A stretch of DNA of 50,137 nucleotides, from contig WGCQ01000272.1 of NCBI GenBank assembly GCA_015493765.1, positions 1 to 50,137 of the forward strand. The letters are read 5' to 3'. Each line of letters opens with the position of its first letter. Position 1 is the first letter of the stretch. The DNA is from Deltaproteobacteria bacterium (GTDB taxonomy: Bacteria > Myxococcota_A > UBA9042 > DTJE01 > S145-11). The notes beneath the pieces are model-generated. The model was not told the DNA's origin. It did no database searches and worked only from the letters and a program-made list of their open reading frames with translations. Made by a program: the position numbers and the translations under genes. Positions 43,423-50,137 of this stretch are shown piece after piece.

Positions 43423-43819
43423 CCCCGGGCTTGGGTGCAAGAAGAAGGCACCTGACCCGGTAAAGACCCTGGATACCTGGTTTAAGGCGGCCGCTGTGTG
43501 CGACAAGCCGCGTATGCGCAAGGTCTTTACACCCAAACTGCTGGCTGTCATGGATCGTATATTCCGGCGAGGGTCCGCATTTTTCGGCTTCGGCCTGAAA
43601 ATCGATGTTATACTGGCCATGTGCAAGGCGTACAAGCATACGAAATGGCACGTGGTATCCAAAAAAATCAATGGTGATACGGCTACCATATCGGCCGTGG
43701 TAAACAAGCAAAATATCCGGTTCCGATTGCGCCTGAAATCCGGGACCTGGCAAATCTATTCCATGAGTTCACCGGTTTACCAGATCGACGAGGGCGGGCT
43801 GCACTCTGTTGTTAAATAG
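43358..43819 (+). CDS. Small lipoprotein, NTF2/DUF4878-like
   Basis: The 153-residue product has a basic N-terminus, a hydrophobic core (ILLLIVAVLWISPGLG) and a lipobox ending at Cys27 (GLGC), then KKK. The mature region (PVKTLDTWFKAAAVCDKPRMRKVFTPKLL...TATISAVVNKQNIRFRLRLKSGTWQIYSM) resembles small cystatin/NTF2-like lipoproteins of the DUF4878 type. It begins 65 bases inside the beta-subunit gene, with a GGGGTG site. Both frames are well supported, so this is a true long overlap. A functional tie to the oxidoreductase is not implied. Confidence 0.7.
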   Translation: MNRSKIRSGSILLLIVAVLWISPGLGCKKKAPDPVKTLDTWFKAAAVCDKPRMRKVFTPKLLAVMDRIFRRGSAFFGFGLKIDVILAMCKAYKHTKWHVVSKKINGDTATISAVVNKQNIRFRLRLKSGTWQIYSMSSPVYQIDEGGLHSVVK

Positions 43820-43830
43820 CCGCCAGACGT

Positions 43831-43853
43831 CCGAATTTAATCAGGTAATTTGG
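43831..43853 (+). repeat. Family A palindrome, copy i
   Basis: CCGAATTTAATCAGG is followed by TAATTTGG in the short gap between two convergent genes. No promoter follows, so not every copy has a promoter context. Confidence 0.65.
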
Positions 43854-43906
43854 AAAAAAGGGAGAGACTTGCGATTTTTCGAGGAAAGGGCGGCCTGGCT
43901 TGGTAT

Positions 43907-44686
43907 TTAATCGGTATCCAGTGAGTCCTCGTCGGAGGACAGGTCTCTTCCCCTGTTGTGGACAAAGGAAACCCCGTCCTGGAGGGGGCAAACAAAGGCG
44001 TACAGTATGGATACGCCCAAAAGTACGAAAGACGCCTTGGTCCTGACTGCAATCACTACCAGCAGGGTTGCCAGCAAGACCACCAAGGCCCGCTGTGACC
44101 AGCCCCATTTTACATGCTTGAAACTGAGGTACCTGATTCGACTGACCATGAGCAGGCCCAATACAGGCATCAGGATGGCAAGCAGGACCGACACGTCGCC
44201 GGCCGGCAGGCCGAGGTCAGTGGCTACCCACAACATGGTTGCCACCACGGCTGCCCCACCTGGAATAGGCAGTCCCTCGAAGTATTTTGACGGCACGGAT
44301 GCCTTTCCCGCTGTTATGTTGAAACGAGCAAGGCGCATTACACCGCTGGCCATGTAAACAAAAACCCCGATCAGACCGACGGGAACACCACCCCACCACA
44401 CATCGCCCACACCGTACATGTAGGCCACTGCCGCAGGCGCTACGCCAAAGGAAATCGCATCCGCCAGGGAGTCCATCTGTACACCGAAACTGCTTTGTGT
44501 CTTTGTCAGGCGTGCAACCCGGCCATCCATCATATCCGCGATCATGGCGATCACGATTGCAATTGCGGCCCTTTGCATGTCCGCTATATTGCCTGTGGCA
44601 GCCCACAGTATTGCCATCAGTCCCAGAAAGGCACTGGTTAACGTGAACAGGTTTGGAATGATGTATTTGCTTTTACGAAGGTCCAT
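43907..44686 (-). CDS. pssA: CDP-diacylglycerol-serine O-phosphatidyltransferase PssA
   Basis: PssA makes phosphatidylserine from CDP-diacylglycerol and serine, the first step to phosphatidylethanolamine. The 259-residue membrane protein contains the complete CDP-alcohol phosphotransferase motif. D51, D54-G55, A58-R59, G68, D72 and D76 fit D-x2-DG-x2-AR-x8-G-x3-D-x3-D. About eight transmembrane helices are predicted. The RIRYLSFKH segment is typical of the Gram-positive-like type II PssA. A GGAGA site favours the ATG at 44686 over the one at 44698. No psd gene is adjacent. Confidence 0.92.
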   Translation of the reverse strand: MDLRKSKYIIPNLFTLTSAFLGLMAILWAATGNIADMQRAAIAIVIAMIADMMDGRVARLTKTQSSFGVQMDSLADAISFGVAPAAVAYMYGVGDVWWGGVPVGLIGVFVYMASGVMRLARFNITAGKASVPSKYFEGLPIPGGAAVVATMLWVATDLGLPAGDVSVLLAILMPVLGLLMVSRIRYLSFKHVKWGWSQRALVVLLATLLVVIAVRTKASFVLLGVSILYAFVCPLQDGVSFVHNRGRDLSSDEDSLDTD

Positions 44687-44734
44687 AGATTTCTCCATTA
44701 CAACCAAATAATTATATAATAAAAGTATGTTTAT

Positions 44735-44758
44735 GGCAAATTTAGTCAGGTAATTTGG
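44735..44758 (+). repeat. Family A palindrome, copy j
   Basis: GGCAAATTTAGTCAGG is followed by TAATTTGG. The G-rich end runs directly into a GGCCGT satellite. Confidence 0.7.
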
Positions 44759-44961
44759 CCGTGGCCGTTGGCCGAGACCGTTGGCCGAGACCGTGACCGT
44801 TGGCCGTAGTTTCCGGTTACTACGAGGGTTTTCCCCGCAAGGCCCGCAGCAGCCGCAGGCTGCGTCCCGACACCCGTTGGCCGAGGCCCGAGTCCGTGAC
44901 CGTGGCCGTGACCGTTGGCCGAGGCCGAGGCCGTGTGGATCGCGGGCGTCCTCGAGGGTGT

Positions 44962-45081
44962 GTAAAGTCGTTATATTGCACAATGCGCAATCCGTTTTGT
45001 TTCGTAACACTCTGAATTCACACAACATTTGTAGGGGCGGATTCTAAACCCGCCCTGAATTTGCCATCAAATCAACACCCT
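44962..45081 (-). repeat. Intergenic repeat family B, copy 6
   Basis: A complete reversed copy bounded by GAGGGTGTGT and ACACCCTC-type ends. Its central hairpin is GGGCGGATT and AACCCGCCC with one mismatch. Confidence 0.8.
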
Positions 45082-45215
45082 CAGGCCGCCTGCACTCCAT
45101 ATCTTCCGTTACCACCGGCAACACTCGGTCACGGTCACGGCCACGGCCAACGGACTCGGCCTCGGTCACGGTCACGGCCACGGGCTTCGTACTACCCAGT
45201 CTAATTCCGGAAGAA

Positions 45216-45239
45216 CCCAAATTAGTCCGGTAATTTGGG
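45216..45239. repeat. Family A palindrome, copy k, supplying the HIRAN stop codon
   Basis: CCCAAATTA and TAATTTGGG are perfect 9-base arms around GTCCGG, the most symmetric copy of the family. On the minus strand it encodes the last residues PKLPD and the stop TAA of the HIRAN gene. Confidence 0.8.
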
Positions 45240-45605
45240 ACAATAGACCCTGATTTCCAGTTTTAACCACTCCCCCTTCCACTCCTTGTTCCTGACTTTT
45301 GCGAAAAGCACCTGTGACTGGTCGAGCATATGTGAGGGTATCTGGTTTTTTTCCCTGGGCAGATAGCCCAGGACGTCACCACCGGCAGATATTACGACTA
45401 CTGCCATGGGGTCGTACTCGTTGTCAGGTTCGCGTTTTAACAGCAGGATATCGTTGGTATGCAGGCCCATGGCCGCATCCGCCAGGTCCCTGTACTGGGT
45501 CCCTGCGACAAGGCAATCCAGGATGTGGATGGTTTTTATCTGTCTTTCCAGCGCATCCTTTATACGCCGGACCTCTTCTCCGGCGGCATCATAATGTGTA
45601 ATCAT
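45222..45605 (-). CDS. Stand-alone HIRAN-domain protein
   Basis: HIRAN domains bind DNA 3' ends or damaged and stalled structures, and occur in HLTF/Rad5 and as solo bacterial proteins. The 127-residue product shows the family pattern: VAGTQYR (33-39), LKREPDNEYDPMAVVV (56-71), GDVLGYLPREKNQIPSHML (76-94), and a final beta strand (WLKLEIRV). It has a short helical N-terminal extension. The ATG at 45605 has a GGGGCAGG stretch just upstream and was preferred to a TTG at 45629. The C-terminal PKLPD and stop come from a dispersed repeat. It diverges from the ankyrin gene across 53 bases. Confidence 0.85.
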   Translation of the reverse strand: MITHYDAAGEEVRRIKDALERQIKTIHILDCLVAGTQYRDLADAAMGLHTNDILLLKREPDNEYDPMAVVVISAGGDVLGYLPREKNQIPSHMLDQSQVLFAKVRNKEWKGEWLKLEIRVYCPKLPD

Positions 45606-45622
45606 GACCTGCCCCGATATGT

Positions 45623-45650
45623 TTGCCAAAACTCTGCAATATGCTATATC
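45623..45650 (+). promoter_or_regulatory. Candidate leaderless promoter of the ankyrin gene
   Basis: TTGCCA (45623-45628) and TATATC (45645-45650) are 16 bases apart. The ATG at 45659 lies only 8 bases after the -10 box, and no ribosome-binding site is visible, so the transcript could begin at or next to the start codon. Confidence 0.4.
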
Positions 45651-45658
45651 ATTTGTAC

Positions 45659-47863
45659 ATGGTTGTCCAACTAAAGGAATCCAAATGTAACTGGTATCTG
45701 CCGGGTATCCTGGAGTGTCCCGGGTGTACGCCGCTGCACCTGGCCGTGCTCAGGAATGACATGGAGATGGGCCAGATGCTGCTCAGCGCAGGGGCTGACC
45801 CGAATATGCCTGATGCCCGAGGCTGGACCCCCTTGCATTACGTGGGGTTGTACAGGCGTGAGGCGGACATGGCGGCACGCATGGTGGGACACGGGGCGGA
45901 CATGCATATCCGGGGACCTGATGCCATTACACCCATGGACACGATGGACAGTGAAAACCGGCTGGTAATGATGTGGCAATGGTTCACAATGCGGCATTTC
46001 CGCTATCCTTTGGAGGCAGCGGTGCTTCAAGGCGCTGATGCAGTGAAGACACAACTAACCTACCGGCCTGACCGGGCACACCTGAACAGTGCCTTGCTGC
46101 TGGTGCAGAATGAAGGCACATTGGATTTGCTGCTGAAGGCAGGGGCTGACCCCAAGGCCAGGGACCCGTTTGGCAGGACGCCCCTTTTTTTCGTGAATAA
46201 TTCGGATATCGTAGGGCCTTTGGTTGCTGCGGGCGTAGATATAAACGCCAGGGACCACCTGGGCCGGACCGCCTTGCACACGGCCTGTTCCGGCTGCAAA
46301 TACGAACTCCTGAAACACGGGGCCGACCCGTGGATCAAGGACAAGTTCGGCCGTAACGGCCTGGAGACCATGTATAACTGGACCATGGGCGATATTTTCG
46401 GTTACATACGCAAATTGCCGGCCAAGGGACGGCGGACGATCGTGCTGAATGCGGATTTTCCCCCCCGATTCAAATGTAAACTTACGCTGAAGGTCCATCA
46501 TTTACCCGGTAGAGGTAAAGGCGACGGGGGTATTATTTACACGGCTCCGCCCCGTTACGAGGACCCCTGCACCGGCAGGGGCATGATTTTGGGTCCACTG
46601 CTCGAACCCAAACCGGTCACCCCATTCGTGGAGCAACTGATTAGACAGGGCGAGGTCAACACGCTGAACCGGTTGGCAAAATACGGGGCCAGGTTCGACA
46701 CGATGCCCGGTGTGCTTGAAATGGCGAAAAAACGCCTGCCATCGGCCTTGCCCATATTCGAAAAGGCGGCGGGGCTGTGGAAAAGACGGTTGTGCCGACA
46801 CCTTTCATGGGAGTGGTACGAGGATGACTATGAATCCTCGTGGCGTATCGCGTGTACGAAACTGGACGCTCACCTGAATTCCTTTCCGGGGTTCCCCAAT
46901 GACTCCGTCCGACTGGTGTTCGCCATGCTGAACAGCCGGGACAACGGGCTGGCAACCCGCATAATAAACGCGGGCCTGGCGTTTCCACTATGCGCCCCCA
47001 CCCCCGAAAACAGTGCACGTGGGGATACCCTGCTGTTCGAGGCGGCCGGCATGCTGGCCGTAACGCCTGTGCTTGCCATGTTGAGGGTGCTGGAGGCGCA
47101 TGGCCTCGGCCCGTACGTCATGTCCCCTGTTTCCAACAGCAAAGTCAACGTGTTGGACGTGCTGGTGGGCACGCTGAAGAGGCTGGTGGAGGACCCGCAA
47201 CGCAACCGCAAGGGCATAAACCGCGCAAAGAAATTGATAAAGGCCGTTCAGCACCTTGCCGACAAAACGGGCTGTCCCGTGACATGGTCGCATGATTACG
47301 AAATGAAATCCGGCTCGTTTGCCGGGATTTCCATAGAGGTTTTGCAGGAACTTGCCGATGCCGGTTTCAACCTTTCGGCCAGGGACATTTACGGGCACAC
47401 CCTGCTGTTTATGCCGCTGTCAGGCCCTGTAATCCGCTGGCTGATACGGCATGGCGTGGACCCGAACCAGCCCGACAACGACGGTCGAACCCCCTTGTTT
47501 CATCACTACAAGATCGAACGACTCGAGGCCCTGCTGGCCATGGGCGCTGACCCTACTCTCAAGAGCGAAACGGCAGACGATGCGGTATTATCACACGGAA
47601 AGTATTACAGTGCCGTTGTCCTGGCCAGGGCCCAGGCAAAGTGGACGAACAATTGGGGTGCCGGGTCGCCCAACGCGTTATTTGATGCCAGGACAGCATG
47701 GGACGTTGAGCAGGCCGTAAAGGCCGGTGCCCTGCTTGACCTTGCCGGGGCGCATGGCATCACCCCCCTGCACCTGGCCGTTTACAAAAAGGCGAAGGAC
47801 GTGGTCACAGCCCTGATTGATCACGGGGTTAAACTGGATCCCAAACTGGCGGATAACGCATGA
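45659..47863 (+). CDS. Large ankyrin-repeat protein
   Basis: The 734-residue protein has no signal peptide and is probably cytoplasmic. Ankyrin repeats are clear at the N-terminus (CTPLHLAVLRNDMEMGQMLL, GWTPLHYVGLYRREADMAARM). A second group comes at about 140-230 (LLKAGADPKARDPFGRTPLFF, DHLGRTALHTAC). The last ~150 residues hold more (YGHTLLFMPLSG, NDGRTPLFHHYKIERLEALLAMGADP, HGITPLHLAVYKKAKDVVTAL). The middle part (about 240-560) is less regular and may hold a separate helical domain. Ankyrin repeats bind proteins; the partner is unknown. The start at 45659 is uncertain, since other in-frame ATGs lie at 45623 and 45641. Confidence 0.8.
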   Translation: MVVQLKESKCNWYLPGILECPGCTPLHLAVLRNDMEMGQMLLSAGADPNMPDARGWTPLHYVGLYRREADMAARMVGHGADMHIRGPDAITPMDTMDSENRLVMMWQWFTMRHFRYPLEAAVLQGADAVKTQLTYRPDRAHLNSALLLVQNEGTLDLLLKAGADPKARDPFGRTPLFFVNNSDIVGPLVAAGVDINARDHLGRTALHTACSGCKYELLKHGADPWIKDKFGRNGLETMYNWTMGDIFGYIRKLPAKGRRTIVLNADFPPRFKCKLTLKVHHLPGRGKGDGGIIYTAPPRYEDPCTGRGMILGPLLEPKPVTPFVEQLIRQGEVNTLNRLAKYGARFDTMPGVLEMAKKRLPSALPIFEKAAGLWKRRLCRHLSWEWYEDDYESSWRIACTKLDAHLNSFPGFPNDSVRLVFAMLNSRDNGLATRIINAGLAFPLCAPTPENSARGDTLLFEAAGMLAVTPVLAMLRVLEAHGLGPYVMSPVSNSKVNVLDVLVGTLKRLVEDPQRNRKGINRAKKLIKAVQHLADKTGCPVTWSHDYEMKSGSFAGISIEVLQELADAGFNLSARDIYGHTLLFMPLSGPVIRWLIRHGVDPNQPDNDGRTPLFHHYKIERLEALLAMGADPTLKSETADDAVLSHGKYYSAVVLARAQAKWTNNWGAGSPNALFDARTAWDVEQAVKAGALLDLAGAHGITPLHLAVYKKAKDVVTALIDHGVKLDPKLADNA

Positions 47864-47924
47864 TTTACCATTGATTTTCGGGTCTTCCGGAATTAGCCTG
47901 GGTAATGGATCGGAATTTAAGTTT

Positions 47925-47941
47925 GATATGCGATGCATATC
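47925..47941 (+). repeat. Palindrome GATATGC-GAT-GCATATC, copy 1
   Basis: A perfect 7-base inverted repeat around GAT. The same 17 bases, plus CGG and a preceding TT, occur again at 50009-50025. The two copies flank the lipoprotein gene at 47973-49754. Confidence 0.8.
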
Positions 47942-47972
47942 GGCTGATAGGGCAATCCCTGCGCCTCGGCAC

Positions 47973-49754
47973 TCAATCGCCGGATTTGGGACCGCCCCAC
48001 CGGCTTTCATCCCGGATTATGTCGCAGTCCACGGGGCTAACCCCGGCCGGGTTCCTGAACGGGGAATTACAGTATTCCAGGAGTAGCGCAATATTTTCAA
48101 TATCCACGGTATTTGGCGTATGCTTGGGCCTGAAACCCGTTCTGAAGTCGTAGGTCCCGTCAGGTACGGATTTTGCCCACAGGTCCCACCTGGGCCAGTT
48201 TTCATAGGCATCCACGGAATTCGAATAGTATTTCTGGACCAGCCTGGCCTCCTCGGAGGTCAAAGGCAGGCCCACAGAGGCGGCCTGCACCAGCAATACC
48301 GCCAGGTCAGACTCCCAGTAATCATTTTTCGGACCCGGTTCCTGTTTGGATGGGTGCATGTAATTGTTGATCCGCTCCACCAGGCCCAGCAACAGTTTCC
48401 TTGCGGTCTTGTAGTTCCCGGTTACGAGTGCCAGGTCAATGGCTGCCATGTGGAAATTATTGATGATCGCATAGTTGAAATAGTGCGTGGTCACCGCGAA
48501 CTTTTCATATATGGAACCGTATCCTGAACCGCAGTCCGTTTTGTCCTTCTGGACCCCGTAGGCCAGGAAATCACTGGCCAGGCGCGCCGTGCATTCCGAC
48601 TTCGGGTCCACGCTGATATAGTTTACGAAACTGGCCAGGTCCTGGTCCGGAATGAAGGGCTTGCCCTGGCCATCCTTGGTGCGGATATGGTAATCGTGGT
48701 CCACAATGTCCTTTGCAAAGCCTTTCAGGTATTTCAGGGTTTCCTGGCACGCTGATTGCACATCCGGGTCCTTCGCCTGTTTTATAATGTACCACAGGAA
48801 TGCGGCGGTCCTGAAGATATGGCACACATCGTCCTTTGAGCGCATGTTTGTCACATAGATGTCACCCCAGTACGGGTTATGCGGATAGTGCAAGCGCTGG
48901 GCGTTCCAGGTTTTGTACGTATTGTACCACGGGGTATAATCCACCGCCTTCTTGCGGCCACCCTCGAGGGTTACGCTGTAGTTCCGGTTGACGATGTTGC
49001 GGGCCATCAGGTAAATATTGGGGTCATTTTTGTCCCATACCATGCCCTTCATGGTTGCAGTAAGGCCCTTACAGTATTCCTCGGCCACCTTGGCCGCATA
49101 CTTGTCACCGGTCAGCATATAACCGCCAATGGCCTGACTCAGGACCTTTGCCGTGGGGATACCGATGTTGTGCGCTCCACCCGAGTTGCTGTGCCTGAAA
49201 GTGACCAGGTCACCGGTCTTTACTGCATTCACATCCTGCCACCAGATCAGGTAGTCCGGTTTGCCCGTGCTTGCGTCCATGCCGTGGCTGGTCCAGATTA
49301 CCCACCTGAAAAAATTGATCCGTTTCCACAATCCGCTGATTTTATAGCTGAAATTCTCAATTTCACTTTGTGTCAAGGGTTTGCCCTTGTCCGGCCTGGT
49401 CAAGGTAAATGGCAGGTGGTCCGGTGGAGGCGTTATGTCCTCTATCCGGACGACATCACTCACCGTGTCATCCCCCTGCACGTCCAACGCATCCGTCACG
49501 GCCACATCATCGGTCACCGTGTCACCCGCCTGCACGTCCGCATCAACCTTGGCTTCGTCATGCAATACCACGTCCCTCGTGTCCTGGTTTACATCCTTGC
49601 CTGCTGGTTGCAGGTCCAGTGCATCCGTCACTGCCACATCATTGGATGCAACCTCGTTTGCATCACCAACAGATACGTCCCGTGTCGATTTTGCGGTGTT
49701 TTTTGTACAACTGCCCAAGGCCAACAACACCACGAAAAACAGTAGTCTTTTCAT
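47973..49754 (-). CDS. Large lipoprotein with Asp/Val-rich spacer, unknown catalytic domain
   Basis: The 593-residue product is a lipoprotein (ALGSC, Cys16). An acidic, internally repetitive spacer (about 20-112) contains VAVTDALDLQ and VAVTDALDVQ as near-duplicate units. The rest is mostly helical, with aromatic-rich motifs such as WKRINFFRWVIWTSHGMD, TPWYNTYKTWNAQRLHYPHNPY and HYFNYAIINNFHMAAIDLAL. This pattern is compatible with an alpha/alpha toroid fold like those of polysaccharide lyases and glycosidases, but I do not recognise a family or catalytic residues. An AAGGA site precedes the ATG. The gene has no co-directional neighbour within 2.3 kb. It is likely surface-exposed. Confidence 0.7.
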   Translation of the reverse strand: MKRLLFFVVLLALGSCTKNTAKSTRDVSVGDANEVASNDVAVTDALDLQPAGKDVNQDTRDVVLHDEAKVDADVQAGDTVTDDVAVTDALDVQGDDTVSDVVRIEDITPPPDHLPFTLTRPDKGKPLTQSEIENFSYKISGLWKRINFFRWVIWTSHGMDASTGKPDYLIWWQDVNAVKTGDLVTFRHSNSGGAHNIGIPTAKVLSQAIGGYMLTGDKYAAKVAEEYCKGLTATMKGMVWDKNDPNIYLMARNIVNRNYSVTLEGGRKKAVDYTPWYNTYKTWNAQRLHYPHNPYWGDIYVTNMRSKDDVCHIFRTAAFLWYIIKQAKDPDVQSACQETLKYLKGFAKDIVDHDYHIRTKDGQGKPFIPDQDLASFVNYISVDPKSECTARLASDFLAYGVQKDKTDCGSGYGSIYEKFAVTTHYFNYAIINNFHMAAIDLALVTGNYKTARKLLLGLVERINNYMHPSKQEPGPKNDYWESDLAVLLVQAASVGLPLTSEEARLVQKYYSNSVDAYENWPRWDLWAKSVPDGTYDFRTGFRPKHTPNTVDIENIALLLEYCNSPFRNPAGVSPVDCDIIRDESRWGGPKSGD

Positions 49755-50137
49755 GTTCAGTCCTTACTGGAAGCCGTGTTAAGAATACGGGATTACTGCC
49801 GCAGGTGTCAAGGCCGCATCCATCACGAGGGATCTTCGATACACGTTATTTTTAGAACACGTTGTTTATCAAACCGTTACAAAATCAAGGGTCAAAATCG
49901 TCCATTCTGCCAAAACTCATGTACAGGGGATCAGGTCAAACATTTGGCGATCATAGCGACGCATTTACATGCATTTATAGCGTTTTTTGAATTGCAAGAT
50001 TTTTTGTTGATATGCGATGCATATCGGTTACTGGGTCCGACTGTGTCCCTGCCTCCCTGATTCCTCGCCGGCTTCGAGGCCGTTTTTCTGCGCTCTGCTG
50101 CGTGACTCGCTCGGCCCTTCCGGGCCTCACTCAAACA
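49755..50137. other. Gap at the right edge
   Basis: No gene is seen. The stretch holds the second GATATGC palindrome and AT-rich sequence upstream of the lipoprotein gene. Its last ~90 bases are GC-rich and end at the window edge. Short open frames here have no gene-like features. Confidence 0.6.
50009..50025 (+). repeat. Palindrome GATATGC-GAT-GCATATC, copy 2
   Basis: This is identical over 17 bases to the copy at 47925 and has the same orientation and flanking TT and CGG. Confidence 0.8.

Larger units (their letters stand above)
44687..45215. other. Gene-free repeat gap between pssA and the HIRAN gene
   Basis: The gap holds a family A copy (44735-44758), hexamer satellites (about 44756-44806, 44867-44940 and 45119-45182), a family E block with GCAGCCGCAGGCTGCG (about 44812-44880), and a complete reversed family B element (44962-45081). 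An AT-rich ATTATATAATAAAAG stretch at about 44710-44725 may be part of the pssA promoter. No gene is seen. Confidence 0.7.

Overview
The window reads as a chromosomal segment of a Gram-negative, deltaproteobacterial-grade organism, most likely Myxococcota-like and probably anaerobic or facultative. This is an inference from gene content. The pointers are an AgmX-like GYF/TonB-type motility protein, a bactofilin, a Cys-rich IgGFc-binding-type surface lipoprotein, several lipoproteins with long Asp/Val-rich spacers after the lipobox, a beta-barrel porin, and a four-gene 2-oxoacid:ferredoxin oxidoreductase operon. There is no phage, plasmid-replication, IS or CRISPR signature.

Layout. 584-3826 (+): envelope operon with an AgmX-like protein, a secreted protein, an overlooked 56-residue membrane microprotein and a membrane protein. 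3819-5725 (-): an ArsR-fold regulator, then tRNA-Leu with der. 6042-9434 (-): a solitary Eco57I-type modification/restriction enzyme, divergent from a complete recC-recB-recD operon (10097-18450). 19327-25331: hsp20 (+), then on the minus strand bactofilin - SAM hydroxide adenosyltransferase - deoC, a lysozyme-like lipoprotein and the IgGFc-type lipoprotein. 25593-27918 (+): thiD and a porin. 27942-29389 (-): a two-gene operon of a winged-helix protein and a divergent FtsZ/tubulin-superfamily GTPase, with a perfect inverted repeat just upstream; an amino acid permease diverges from it. 31113: tRNA-Phe. 31478-37321 (-): an EndoQ-like PHP nuclease fused to a UvrD helicase, a small secreted protein and a GH92 alpha-mannosidase lipoprotein. 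38119-43819 (+): a small sigma factor, the oxidoreductase operon and a small lipoprotein. 43907-49754: pssA (-), a stand-alone HIRAN protein (-), an ankyrin-repeat protein (+) and a large lipoprotein (-).

Genes that may work together. RecBCD, the EndoQ-UvrD fusion, the HIRAN protein and the modification enzyme make a DNA repair and defence set, though scattered. The GH92 enzyme, the porin and the lipoproteins form a surface set. The winged-helix plus FtsZ-like pair resembles the logic of TubR-TubZ segregation cassettes, but sits on what looks like a chromosome.

The gaps are unusually structured. They are mosaics of at least four dispersed repeat families: A, a ~24-bp imperfect palindrome that often ends a ~95-bp element; B, a ~120-bp element around a GGGCGGGTT/AACCCGCCC hairpin; C, a ~125-bp element around GCCGGCT/AGCCGGC; and D, hexanucleotide satellites based on ACGGCC/ACGGTC. 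In four cases the family A palindrome lies 12-13 bp upstream of a TTGAC-type -35 box, ahead of tRNA-Leu/der, hsp20, bactofilin and tRNA-Phe. Together with the FtsZ-like operon this is the most interesting structure in the window.
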